Positions 53,894 through 62,779 of a stretch of DNA of 64,000 nucleotides are shown one piece after another (positions within the stretch are counted from its first letter, which is position 1; each line of letters opens with the position of its first letter). Below the pieces are notes generated by a model, which was not told the DNA's origin, did not search any database, and saw nothing but the letters and a program-made list of their open reading frames with translations. This DNA is from JAGXSE01 sp040757295 (GTDB taxonomy: Bacteria > Bacillota > PH28-bin88): the NCBI GenBank assembly GCA_040757295.1, contig JBFLXH010000003.1:55658-119657 (forward strand), in the 5' to 3' direction. A program made the position numbers and the translations under genes.

Positions 53894-54073
53894 ATGATGT
53901 ATCACTTTAGCACTAAGCAGCAGGGCAGCGGCCTGGGCTTAAGCATTGTCTATAATATTGTCCAACAACACGGCGGCTGGCTCAGTTTCACCAGCGTTCC
54001 CGGTAATGGGACAACTTTTGAAACTAGTCTGCCGCTGGAAGGAGAGACTGAGTTATGCGGCAAATCCGTATAG
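53894..54073 (+). pseudogene. C-terminal remnant of a sensor histidine kinase
   Basis: From ATG 53894 the frame reads MMYHFSTKQQGSGLGLSIV, then NIVQQHGGWLSF and GNGTTFETSLPLEG, ending at TAG 54071-54073. These are the ATP-lid and G2-box segments of a HATPase domain; the rest of the kinase is absent, and an in-frame stop lies a few codons upstream. Remnant of a deleted kinase gene. It overlaps the start of the nitrilase gene by 19 nt. Confidence 0.75.
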
Positions 54074-54915
54074 GCCTGGTCCAAATGCAGGCGTATCTAG
54101 GGGAGACATGGCTAAACTTGCAGAAAATGGTCAGTTTTGTGGCTGAAGCCCGGAATCAAAGGGTGGATATCATCTGTTTTCCCGAAATGTGCATCCAGGG
54201 TTATAACCGCCCCCGGGCCGGGGCTTTGGCAGAACCGGTACCTGGACCAAGCACAACATTTCTAAGCCAACTGGCCCGGGAGAAGGGGTTAATCATTATT
54301 GCAGGTATGGCGGAAAAATCCGCCACGGATCGGCCTTATGTTACCCAGGTAGTGGCTTTCCCCGACAGGACCCTGGGAAAATATCGCAAAACCCATCTGG
54401 GGAAAAGTGAGCAGCCCTATTTTACCCCAGGTGATGATCTGCCGGTATTCATTAGACCGAAGGCCAGCTTCGGCATCGCCATCTGCTGGGACCTGCACTT
54501 TCCAGAGGTGACCGCCATTTTATCCATGAGGGGCAGTGAAATCATTTTTGCACCCCATGCCTCGCCGGCCATTGTGACAGACCGCCGGGGAAGTTGGCTG
54601 AAATACCTGGCTGCCAGGGCCTATGACAACTCTGTTTTTGTCGCTGCCTGCAACCTGGTAGGGGGCAACGGGGAAGGACAGGGCTTTTGCGGCGGAGCCA
54701 TTGTTTTAGACCCCAGAGGAAATGTGGTAGCGGAAGATTTCAGCGGTTCAGAGGGACTCCTGGTGGCGGAGCTTGAGCCGAATCTGATTAATACTATTCG
54801 GCGGCAACAGGGGAAAACTATGAGGGACACCTTTTTTTTAAAGGCCAGGCGGCCGGAACTTTATGGTGATTTGGTCCGCATGGACTATTGGGAAAGGGAG
54901 GATCATGATGCTTAA
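54055..54915 (+). CDS. Carbon-nitrogen hydrolase (nitrilase superfamily)
   Basis: 286 aa from ATG 54055. Catalytic triad visible: Glu in CFPEMCIQGY (near 42), Lys in YRKTHLGKSEQPYF (near 113) and Cys in AICWDLHFPEV (near 147). Hydrolyses an amide or nitrile in the cytosol; the substrate cannot be named. Overlaps the following metallo-beta-lactamase gene by 11 nt, suggesting a joint pathway. Confidence 0.92.
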   Translation: MRQIRIGLVQMQAYLGETWLNLQKMVSFVAEARNQRVDIICFPEMCIQGYNRPRAGALAEPVPGPSTTFLSQLAREKGLIIIAGMAEKSATDRPYVTQVVAFPDRTLGKYRKTHLGKSEQPYFTPGDDLPVFIRPKASFGIAICWDLHFPEVTAILSMRGSEIIFAPHASPAIVTDRRGSWLKYLAARAYDNSVFVAACNLVGGNGEGQGFCGGAIVLDPRGNVVAEDFSGSEGLLVAELEPNLINTIRRQQGKTMRDTFFLKARRPELYGDLVRMDYWEREDHDA

Positions 54916-55822
54916 ACAGGTGACGATTACTACCTTAGCCGAAAACACAGCGCCTGGACCGGGGGTCTTGGCTGAACACGGGTTATCCATGCTGGTTGAT
55001 ACCGGCCGGGAAAAAATCCTTTTTGACACCGGCGGGGAGCATACCCTCTTACCCAATGCCGGGAAGCTAAAGGTAAACCTGGCAGAGGTGGATAAGGTGG
55101 TTTTGAGCCACGGCCACTTTGACCATACCGGCGGGCTCCTGCCGTTTTTAGCCGCCAGAGGCGGTTGCCCTGTCTTTGCCCATCCGGGGATTTTTGCCAG
55201 GAAGTATAAACTGGCGAAAGACCGGCAGCCCGAGTATGTTGGTATTCCCTGGACCAGAGAGGAGCTGGAGCAGAAGGGGGCAGTTTTTCATTTAAGCGAG
55301 GGTCCGGTGGAAGTAGCTCCAGGGGTAATCCTGACCGGTCAGGTCAAAAGGTACCAGCCTGATGAAGCCGGGGACCATTCCTTTTATGAACAGTCACCCG
55401 GCGGGAGTTTCCATAAAGACTATTTATTTGACGATTTGGCCCTGGTGGTGCGTCTGGAGGCGGGGTTGCTGGTCCTCCTGGGCTGTGCCCACTCAGGCCT
55501 GATCAACACTCTGCGCCATGTCCTGGAGATTACCGGAGAAGCCCAAATCTATGCCTTGATGGGCGGTACCCATTTAAAGGAGGCTTCGCCGGAACAAGTG
55601 GAAGAGACCCTGGATCACCTGGCCGCTTTCGGCCTGCAGAAGATCGGGGTTTCCCACTGTACCGGGTTTGCCGCTTCTGCTGCCTTAGCCCGGCGCTACG
55701 GGTCCAGGTTCTTTTTAAACAATGCCGGAACTGTCACTAAGATTGGCGGTTACTATAGCGAAAAATTCGCTGAAAATCAGGGCATCCCTGCCAATACCCA
55801 GGGAGGAAAGGTAAAAATATGA
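54905..55822 (+). CDS. Metallo-beta-lactamase-fold hydrolase (MptE/RFAP-synthase-like)
   Basis: About 305 aa from ATG 54905 (GGGAGG upstream). Metal motif LSHGHFDHTGGL near 76-87, LFDTGG before it, later GCAHSGLIN and LMGGTHL. This arrangement is that of the group annotated as 7,8-dihydropterin-6-methyl-4-(beta-D-ribofuranosyl)-aminobenzene-5'-phosphate synthase-like proteins. The true reaction in bacteria is usually unknown. Coupled to the nitrilase gene. Confidence 0.88.
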   Translation: MMLKQVTITTLAENTAPGPGVLAEHGLSMLVDTGREKILFDTGGEHTLLPNAGKLKVNLAEVDKVVLSHGHFDHTGGLLPFLAARGGCPVFAHPGIFARKYKLAKDRQPEYVGIPWTREELEQKGAVFHLSEGPVEVAPGVILTGQVKRYQPDEAGDHSFYEQSPGGSFHKDYLFDDLALVVRLEAGLLVLLGCAHSGLINTLRHVLEITGEAQIYALMGGTHLKEASPEQVEETLDHLAAFGLQKIGVSHCTGFAASAALARRYGSRFFLNNAGTVTKIGGYYSEKFAENQGIPANTQGGKVKI

Positions 55823-55892
55823 ACGAAATCTTTTTATATGAGACTAAAGTCACTATGGAAATTATGACTTATCCACAGAACAACTGTAAATG

Positions 55893-57344
55893 CTAGCGTC
55901 GCCAGGCTGCAGGCAGAAGCAGTACCATAACCGTGAAAATCTCCAGCCTGCCAACCAGCATCAGAAAGGCCAGAAACACCTTGGCAAAGGGGAGTAAATG
56001 GGCGTAGTTTGCGGCCGGACCCACAGACCCCAGTCCGGGACCCACATTGCCCAGGGTGGTGGCAACCGCTGAGGCGGCGCTGGTCATATCCATGCCGGTT
56101 AATAAGAGTACCAGCCACCCTACGCAATATATCAAAATATATAAGAAAAAGAACAACAGTACGCTGATCAAAATATTGTTGTCAACCGGTTTTTGATCTA
56201 CGGTTAAGCAGCATACATGGCGGGGATGCAGCTGGCGTCTAAGTTCCAAAACAGCCTGTTTAAATAGGATTAAATACCTGAATATCTTTACCGAACCTGC
56301 GGTAGACCCGGTGCTGCCGCCGACAAACATTAGGAGAAACAAGAGGATGCGGGAGAAGGCCGGCCACTGGTCAAAATCCGCAGTGGCAAAGCCCGTGGTA
56401 GTTGTAATGGATACCACCTGAAAAGCGGCCGCCCGGAAACTCTCCTCCAGTGTATGGGATACCTTCCCGTGAATATTAATAACAACTACCAAGGTGGCGC
56501 AGAGGATGATGCCAAGGTACAGGCGGAATTCCTGGTTGCGCCAAAGGGTTTTTAAAGTTCTGGCTCTCAGGCTTAGGTAATAAAGGCCAAAGTTTATCCC
56601 GGCCATGGTCATAAATGCGATGATAATCCATTGGATTAAGGGGCTGTAATAGCCGATGCTGGTATTTTTTGTGGAATACCCACCGGTAGCCATGGTGGTG
56701 AAGGTATGGTTCATAGCTTCGTAAAAATCCATTCCGGCGGCCCAAAGCAGGAGGAAGCAGGCCAGGGACAGCACAAGGTAGGTCTGCCATAACACCTTAG
56801 CCGTCTCTTTAGCCTGGGGCTTTAACTTTTCCGAAACCGGGCCGGGCGCTTCTGCCTTAAACATCTGCATGGCGCTGGAACCTGCCTGGGAGAGCAGGGC
56901 CACAAACAGCACCACAATGCCCATTCCTCCCAGCCACTGGGTCAGGCTGCGCCAGGTAAGCACCGAAAGAGACACGGTTTCGATGTCTGACAAGACACTG
57001 GCCCCAGTAGTGGTAAAGCCGGACATGGTTTCAAAGTAGGCGTCAATGAAGCTTGGGAGGGTACCGGTCAAGACATAAGGCAGGCTGCCGAACAGGGACA
57101 CCAATAGCCAGCTTAAGGTTACAATTGCAAAACCCTCCCGGTGCCTGATCTCTTCTCCTGCCGGGAAAAATTGGAACATAAACAAGCCCGCCGCAACCGA
57201 TGCCAGGGAAGAGAAGAAAAATGCCGTTACCGCGGGTTCGCGTAAATAAAGAGCCCATATAAGGGGAATGCCCATTGCTCCACCTGTGATAATTAACAGG
57301 AAACCAAGGGCATTTAGGATCACTTTGTACCTCATTTGCTTCAT
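55893..57344 (-). CDS. trkH: TrkH-family potassium uptake protein
   Basis: 483 aa on the minus strand from ATG 57344. Four pore repeats with the filter glycine: SGFTTTGAS, FTTMATGGYST, ITTTTGFAT and TLGNVGPGLG, each followed by TM helices. K+ import with a cytosolic TrkA/KtrA gating partner that is not encoded in this window. Converges with the MBL gene. Confidence 0.95.
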   Translation of the reverse strand: MKQMRYKVILNALGFLLIITGGAMGIPLIWALYLREPAVTAFFFSSLASVAAGLFMFQFFPAGEEIRHREGFAIVTLSWLLVSLFGSLPYVLTGTLPSFIDAYFETMSGFTTTGASVLSDIETVSLSVLTWRSLTQWLGGMGIVVLFVALLSQAGSSAMQMFKAEAPGPVSEKLKPQAKETAKVLWQTYLVLSLACFLLLWAAGMDFYEAMNHTFTTMATGGYSTKNTSIGYYSPLIQWIIIAFMTMAGINFGLYYLSLRARTLKTLWRNQEFRLYLGIILCATLVVVINIHGKVSHTLEESFRAAAFQVVSITTTTGFATADFDQWPAFSRILLFLLMFVGGSTGSTAGSVKIFRYLILFKQAVLELRRQLHPRHVCCLTVDQKPVDNNILISVLLFFFLYILIYCVGWLVLLLTGMDMTSAASAVATTLGNVGPGLGSVGPAANYAHLLPFAKVFLAFLMLVGRLEIFTVMVLLLPAAWRR

Positions 57345-57571
57345 CGCCTCAATCTAAGATCTTAGGGTAAAAATAATAAGGGTATTAAAAACAAAATCTT
57401 CCTTTCGAAGACTTAATGTGACTGATTTTGTTGAAACACATTGCGGAAATTATGAATTAACCATATTTTTTTAGGTGCATATTTGCTGGCGTTATGAAAA
57501 AATAATCATTCGACATTGGTGAACCAGTTCCTTTTTTTCTGCTACAAAAAGATTTCATCTTTTTCCACAAA

Positions 57572-57596
57572 GTAAAAGGGAGGGCATCGCCCTCCC
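57572..57596 (-). terminator. Terminator of the NrfD-like gene
   Basis: GGGAGGGC / GCCCTCCC with a 3-nt loop; on the minus strand followed by TTTTACTTTG. Confidence 0.8.
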
Positions 57597-57623
57597 TCAA
57601 AGGCTGTATGAACCAACTCCAGC

Positions 57624-58826
57624 TTAACCTTTTACTCCATGGGATACGCTATGTGTTGGCGGCAAATGATGGCCATGGGACTTTTCCCCATGTTCAGTTT
57701 CCACCAGGGGGAGGTTTTCGGCAACAGCAATAAATACCAAGATAGCGCCGGTTACAATGGCGGCAGACATCATCACTTCCATCCACATCGGGACATAGGG
57801 CAGGAAGGCTGTTTCAATAAAGCCAAACAGGCTGACATTAAACCTGTTCAGAATAAGTCCCGCTACAACCAGCCAAACCCCGGCAAACAAACCTGCGAAG
57901 GTGTTCCTCAGCTTGCCAGAGCTTAGGATTATCCCCGGAACAACCACGCCAACCAGCAGTTCCGCCCACATCAAAAGGCTGTACAGATCGCCCTTCAAAA
58001 GCTCCGGCAGCATTCCCCTGGTATGCAAATCCGCCAATTTCAAAATAAGGTAAAGGCCCATTACCCAAGGCAAGCCTTTCGCCAAATCAGCCAGGAGCTG
58101 AAAGGGAACCTGGCGGCCAAAGGTTTTGAAGGCAGCGTATAAAATCAGAATAGAGAAGCTGACTCCGGAGAAAATGGCCGAGATATAAAACAATAACGGC
58201 AGCCAGGGGGTATACCAGAGGGGGTTCAGTTTTGTCGGCATCACCAAAAACAGGGTGCCCAGGGATGATTGGTGCAGGGTAGAGATGATTACCCCGGCAA
58301 TGACCAAGGGCACGCCTACCCGGTGGATGGCGTGGATCAGCCGGTGCTGCCGGATCTTTTCCAAAAGCACCGGGGAGAACTCGACGGCTAATACGCACAA
58401 GTACAATGTAACGCACCAGGCCACTTCAAACATGATGGAATGGTGCTGCCAGTAAACCCAGGGGTGCCAGATCCGGTAGGGGAAACCCAGCTCCACCAAT
58501 AATGTTAAGCCGACGGTGTTATAGCCCAAAAAACCTGCCAGGATGGCTGGGCGCAAAAAGGGCTCAAACTTTCTAACATTAAAGATATGCACCAGGCAGG
58601 TGACTACGAAGGCGCCGCCGGACAAGGCCACGCCGGTGAGAACGCCAAAGCTAACCCACCATCCCCAAGGCCAGGCGTCGTTTAAGTTCGTTGACGGTCC
58701 CAATCCCACCGCATACCGGTATACAATTACCGCTGAACCGAAGGCGAAAATGGCTAGCAGCAGAATTCTGGTGGGTGTAAGGGGGAATTTGAGTTCCAGT
58801 GTGCCAACTTTCATCAAAAAAGTCAT
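57624..58826 (-). CDS. NrfD/HybB-type quinone-interacting membrane protein
   Basis: 400 aa on the minus strand from ATG 58826. Ten TM helices; HybB/NrfD pattern LNDAWPWGWWVSFGVLTGVALSGGAF, then YRIWHPWVYWQHHSIMFEVAW and GTLFLVMPTKLNPLWYTP (each quoted in part). Long His-rich C-terminal tail (HGEKSHGHHLPPTHSVSHG). Such subunits oxidise menaquinol for a periplasmic FeS or cytochrome partner, but none is next to it here. It diverges from a YeiH-type transporter. Confidence 0.9.
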   Translation of the reverse strand: MTFLMKVGTLELKFPLTPTRILLLAIFAFGSAVIVYRYAVGLGPSTNLNDAWPWGWWVSFGVLTGVALSGGAFVVTCLVHIFNVRKFEPFLRPAILAGFLGYNTVGLTLLVELGFPYRIWHPWVYWQHHSIMFEVAWCVTLYLCVLAVEFSPVLLEKIRQHRLIHAIHRVGVPLVIAGVIISTLHQSSLGTLFLVMPTKLNPLWYTPWLPLLFYISAIFSGVSFSILILYAAFKTFGRQVPFQLLADLAKGLPWVMGLYLILKLADLHTRGMLPELLKGDLYSLLMWAELLVGVVVPGIILSSGKLRNTFAGLFAGVWLVVAGLILNRFNVSLFGFIETAFLPYVPMWMEVMMSAAIVTGAILVFIAVAENLPLVETEHGEKSHGHHLPPTHSVSHGVKG

Positions 58827-59399
58827 CTCCTTCTTAAAACGAATGTAATAAAATGTAATAAAGAAAAAAGATGCATGGAGCGCTGGGTGCTGGGCAAAAC
58901 AATATTCAACTTACTTTTCTAGATTACTGCAAAAATTCCTGCCGGGAAAGAGAAATCTGCTTTTATGAAAAATTTTGCATGACTCATAGGGAAGAACTTA
59001 TATCAAGTTTATTTAGAGGAAAACCAGGATTGCCTATAGGTAGTTGACAGGCAGTATCAGACAGGCTTATACTTTAATTAAAATTCCTCATAAAAAATTT
59101 TTGCCAAGCAGGAATTTTGCAGTCTGGTGCGAATAATTAATACTAAAAAGGCCAGCAAGCATATATTTTTTTAGCTTAAAAGTTAAAAAGTTCACAAGTA
59201 CGCTATAGGTAAAATAAACCAGCATCCCGGTTCTTATTCGCTTAGGAAAGCCGCTTTACAAATGGCAACTAGGCTTATGCGGGTGTAATAAGCCTTAGGA
59301 CTGCAATCAATGTATGAAAGGGGTGATCCGGAAAAATAGCTAAAAAGGCGGCAGTAAATGGCAACTGGACTGATTAAAATTAACGGGAGGTGCATTTTT
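58827..59399. promoter_or_regulatory. 573-bp divergent control region
   Basis: No gene visible; AT-rich. A 16-17-bp inverted pair is present: ACTGCAAAAATTCCTGC at 58926-58942 and GCAGGAATTTTGCAGT at 59108-59123, 165 bp apart, a candidate looped operator for the two divergent genes. CGGGAGGT just before 59400 is the ribosome site of the YeiH-type gene. Confidence 0.5.
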
Positions 59400-61166
59400 G
59401 TGGAAAAGCCATTGGCTCCACAACAGCCAGCAGCCAAAAAAGGCAAGGACCTGTCATATTTATGGAAACATGAGGACTATTGGGCAATTTGGCTAGGCAT
59501 GATTATTCTTATCTTCGGACTTTTTATTTACTTTGGCAACCCGCCCGCCAACTATGACAAGATTGGCCAGTACAATGCTACCATGAAGGCAGAAGCTGAG
59601 AAGGCTCCTTTTAAGACCGTTGCCTGGCACCAGGCCAATGACGCTAAGAGCGGCATGAGAGGCGCCAATACCCAGATTGCGAAAGATATTGCCAAGTATT
59701 TTACCAGGCCGGCCAACTGGTCAGATAAGCCCGTGCAGTCCTTCTACCGCGGTGATGATGAATTCAAAGCCGGCAGAGAAGCGGCAAAGCCCAAGTTTGA
59801 CGAGGCCAAGAAGAAAACCGCTGATGCTTTAGCCGCCGCCAAGGATGCGGAAGCAAAAGCCGCTGCCGCCGGTTTCAAGGATGCAGCCCTGAACAAGGAA
59901 GCTGAAACCAAGATCAACGAGTGGCGCAAGGCCCGTTCCGATGAATCCAAAGCCAAGACCGCCGCAGAAGCTAAAGGATACAACCATCTGAGTACTCTAA
60001 TCGTGCTCTGCGTTGTCCTGGGATTGTTTTTCTCCATCGGTATTGCCGTAATGGGCCGCTCCGTGGTCCAGTTCCTGATCGGTTTCCCCTTCGTCTTTGC
60101 TATCGCCACCCTGTCCTACTTCCTGGCAGCTCAGGCCCAGCTGAGGGCATGGGGTCTTGAATACGTGCTCTGGGCCATCCTCCTGGGCTTCTTAATCAGT
60201 AACACCATCGGCACGCCCAAGTGGATCATGCCGGCGGTGCAGACCGAGTACTACATTAAGACCGGTCTGGTGCTCCTGGGTTCCACCATCCTGATGGGCA
60301 AAATCCTCCTGATTGGGATCCCCGGCATTTTCGTCACCTGGGTAGTTACCCCCATCGTCTTGATTGGAACCTTCTGGTTCGGCCAGCATGTATTAAAGAT
60401 CGAATCCAAGAGTCTGAACATTACAGTCTCCGCTGACATGTCCGTTAGCGGTGTGTCCGCCGCTATCGCGGCTGCTGCTGCAAGCCGGGCCAAAAAAGAA
60501 GAGCTTACCCTGGCTGTCGGTATCTCCATCCTCTTCACCGCCGTCATGATGGTTGTAATGCCCATGTTTATCAAGCAGATCGGCATGCACCATGTATTGG
60601 GCGGCGCCTGGATGGGCGGTACCATCGACTCCACCGGCGCTGTTGTGGCAGCCGGTGAAATCCTCGGCCCTGTCGCCAGGGACGTTGCTGCTACCATCAA
60701 GATGATCCAGAACATCATGATCGGTCTGATGGCCTTCTGCGTAGCAGCCTACTGGTGCTTGGTGGTGGACCGCTCCCGGGCAGCCGAAGCTGACCTCAGT
60801 TTCAAAGGCGCCCTGCGGGAAATCTGGAACCGCTTCCCCAAGTTCGTGCTCGGTTTTATCGGCGCATCCATCGTCTTCTCCATCCTGTATGCTGTCCTGG
60901 GTAACGATGCAGGCAGAATAATGATTGATGCCGGGATTGTCAGAGGCTTGATCTCCCCGCTCCAGGGCTGGTTCTTCGCCTTGGCCTTCGCCAGTATCGG
61001 TCTGTCTACCAACTTCCGTGAACTGGCTCACTACTTCAAGGGCGGCAAGCCGGTGATCCTGTATGTCTGCGGCCAGTCCTTCAACTTGGTCCTGACCTTG
61101 GCCATGGCATACCTGATGTTCTTCATCGTCTTCCCGCAGATCACTGAAAAGTTGATGGGCAAGTAA
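59400..61166 (+). CDS. YeiH/UPF0324-type putative sulfate exporter with large inserted loop
   Basis: About 588 aa; GTG 59400 has GGAGGT at the right distance, unlike ATG 59358. TM1 (about 28-45) is followed by an unusual soluble stretch of about 150 residues rich in Ala, Lys and Glu (AADAKDAEAKAAAAG-like, coiled-coil prone). Then come some ten TM helices of the UPF0324 family (LEYVLWAILLGFLISNTIG, TVSADMSVSGVSAAIAAAAA, GGTIDSTGAVVAAGEI, SIGLSTNFRELA). The family is predicted to export sulfate or related anions; this is not proven. Strong codon bias suggests high expression. Followed by a small membrane protein. Confidence 0.9.
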   Translation: MEKPLAPQQPAAKKGKDLSYLWKHEDYWAIWLGMIILIFGLFIYFGNPPANYDKIGQYNATMKAEAEKAPFKTVAWHQANDAKSGMRGANTQIAKDIAKYFTRPANWSDKPVQSFYRGDDEFKAGREAAKPKFDEAKKKTADALAAAKDAEAKAAAAGFKDAALNKEAETKINEWRKARSDESKAKTAAEAKGYNHLSTLIVLCVVLGLFFSIGIAVMGRSVVQFLIGFPFVFAIATLSYFLAAQAQLRAWGLEYVLWAILLGFLISNTIGTPKWIMPAVQTEYYIKTGLVLLGSTILMGKILLIGIPGIFVTWVVTPIVLIGTFWFGQHVLKIESKSLNITVSADMSVSGVSAAIAAAAASRAKKEELTLAVGISILFTAVMMVVMPMFIKQIGMHHVLGGAWMGGTIDSTGAVVAAGEILGPVARDVAATIKMIQNIMIGLMAFCVAAYWCLVVDRSRAAEADLSFKGALREIWNRFPKFVLGFIGASIVFSILYAVLGNDAGRIMIDAGIVRGLISPLQGWFFALAFASIGLSTNFRELAHYFKGGKPVILYVCGQSFNLVLTLAMAYLMFFIVFPQITEKLMGK

Positions 61167-61190
61167 GCCTGTTATTTGGAGGTCTTAATA

Positions 61191-61481
61191 TTGAGTGCTC
61201 TTAAGGGGGTGCCGGGCGGCCCAAAAGGTCCGCCCGGCGTACATCGCAGGTTAGTGTCATTAATAATTGGAGCCTTGTTGCTTGGGTACTTTGCCTTTGG
61301 TTTCCTGCCGTTTCTCTCTAATTTTTTAGGGTTCCGGCAGGCCCATGACGTCGTCATTGAAGAAGGGATTGAAGCCGGGGCCTTCTTTTACACCGGTGTC
61401 ACCAAGATCAGGGAAATTGAACCTAGAATCAGGTCCCTCATGGCTGCCCCTACTAGTGGCACTACGCAGGCCGGGCAGTAA
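61191..61481 (+). CDS. Small membrane protein downstream of the YeiH-type transporter
   Basis: About 96 aa from TTG 61191, 24 nt after the transporter; GGAGGT at 61178-61183. A Pro/Gly-rich start (GVPGGPKGPPG), one TM helix (SLIIGALLLGYFAFGFLPF near 27-45), then an amphipathic soluble tail. No family recognised. Probably an accessory subunit of the transporter. Confidence 0.65.
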   Translation: MSALKGVPGGPKGPPGVHRRLVSLIIGALLLGYFAFGFLPFLSNFLGFRQAHDVVIEEGIEAGAFFYTGVTKIREIEPRIRSLMAAPTSGTTQAGQ

Positions 61482-61527
61482 TAACCATTGTCTTGCGATA
61501 GCCATGCTTCCTGCCTAAGGGCATCAA

Positions 61528-61556
61528 AAACTCCTCTGCTCGGAGGAGTTTTTGTT
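61528..61556 (+). terminator. Terminator of the YeiH operon
   Basis: AACTCCTC / GAGGAGTT hairpin followed by TTTGTTTT. Confidence 0.88.
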
Positions 61557-61570
61557 TTAGTGACTTGTTG

Positions 61571-61955
61571 ATCACAGATGGCTACCCGCTCTAACCCTTT
61601 GCTTCTCCAAGCGGCGGGAAATGCTCGGGAAAGGAAAAATATTAAAATCAATGAAGCCGGGCATGAAATTCGCTTTGAGGCCACATTTTAATTAGTGGCC
61701 TCGCTCATTAAATGCCCGGCAAGGAATAAAATTTGATTACAGCCAATGAAGCCGGGCATGAAATTCGCTTTCAGGCTACATTTAATCAAGGAATAATTGG
61801 TGGCCTCGCTCATTATAAGAGCGGCTGCGCCTCTGTATTAACTGGCCCCCTATGGGATTAACCAGTTCTAAGCTCCGGTAAACCGGAGCCAAGAACTGGT
61901 CGAATCTGAGCACGAGCGGGGGAAACAATCCCGCTGAAGCCAAGGCCCAGTTGAA
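61571..61955 (+). repeat. Modular palindromic repeat, copy B (long form)
   Basis: Same start and end as copy A, but two tandem double-hairpin units (61620-61710 and 61710-61816) are inserted inside module 1, between GCGGCGGGA and AAGAGCGGCT. It also has an extra hairpin module at 61862-61899 (CCAGTTCT..CTCCGG / CCGGAG..AGAACTGG). In unit 2, ATGCCCGGC (61712-61720) pairs with GCCGGGCAT (61751-61759). In unit 1, GAGGCCAC (61677-61684) pairs with GTGGCCTC (61695-61702). No ORF. Confidence 0.88.
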
Positions 61956-62011
61956 AAATATGTTCCAATTTGACATAATAATGGCAAATATTTTTGGGGG
62001 GAGAGCTTTTT

Positions 62012-62632
62012 TTGAGCAGACAAACCATTTTGGCTGATGAGAAGTATAAGGTTATCCTGGCCTATGAGGAAGAGGTTGCCCGTAATGTCCCGGCGAAGGT
62101 CCTGGATAAACCGGAACTTTCTTTCTGGATGTTTTTCTTTCCCATCGTCTTTGTGCCCTACATGTACCGGCATAAAGCCTATAAAGAATCCTTGAAGGTC
62201 TTCAGCCAGGGCTATCTATTCACCAAAAAGGTCGCCCTGGAGGCAGCATGCCTCATCTATAAAAATGAACAAACATGGGAGGAGGCTTTGGAAAAAGCCA
62301 GGCTGCAGGTGTATAAAAAACCTGACGCGGTTGGCCACATTCTGGAAATCTACCAAAAGCAAATGCTGGAGATAAGCCTGCTGGTAGACCATTATTTAAA
62401 GCTTCTCAATGCTGCGGGAGAAAGCTACCGGGATTTGATTGTGGATGCCTATCAAACCCGATCCCGGTACCTTGAATACCTGCAACAACTGGCCCAGGCC
62501 GAGAGGGAAGTTAATGCGGTAGCAGTTTTTGCGGTAAAGTCAGAAGAAACTACCCTGTCTGGGATTACCGGCAAGATGGAACAGGCTTTAGCGGCCTTGC
62601 GGCACAAAGAGGCAGAACAATTTTTTGTTTAA
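62012..62632 (+). CDS. Hypothetical helical protein (NF038143-like)
   Basis: 206 aa from TTG 62012 after GGGGGGAGAG. One short hydrophobic segment (LSFWMFFFPIVFVPYMYRH near 38-56) is a possible membrane anchor. The rest is predicted helical and charged (QMLEISLLVDHYLKLLNAAG, YLEYLQQLAQAEREV). I recall a poorly described family, NF038143, with the same pattern; unverified. It is followed by a degenerate MinD/CpaE-like gene, and both lie between inverted repeat copies B and D. Confidence 0.65.
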   Translation: MSRQTILADEKYKVILAYEEEVARNVPAKVLDKPELSFWMFFFPIVFVPYMYRHKAYKESLKVFSQGYLFTKKVALEAACLIYKNEQTWEEALEKARLQVYKKPDAVGHILEIYQKQMLEISLLVDHYLKLLNAAGESYRDLIVDAYQTRSRYLEYLQQLAQAEREVNAVAVFAVKSEETTLSGITGKMEQALAALRHKEAEQFFV

Positions 62633-62679
62633 AGGGGTTTTTGTCTGGCCTTTGACCTTTGAAATGAATGGTGATTTTT

Positions 62680-62708
62680 GCGCCCTCGTAACCCGGGGCT
62701 TTTTTTCA
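62680..62708 (+). terminator. Weak terminator-like hairpin
   Basis: Short GCCC / GGGC stem followed by seven T. Marginal. Confidence 0.35.
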
Positions 62709-62779
62709 TCATATAATTAAAGCCGGCAGGGATTAACAGTCTCGAGACAGAATTAGTCCCCCAAAGGGGGGAAAGGGAT

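Noticed and set aside
60393..61031. 212-codon minus-strand open frame opposite the YeiH-type gene
   Set aside because: Shadow produced by the strong codon bias of the real gene; its His/Asp/Gly-rich composition is typical of antisense frames.
61571..61955. CRISPR array or tRNA-like structure
   Set aside because: Repeats are only two tandem units of about 105 bp with no spacers of regular size; the hairpins do not form a cloverleaf.
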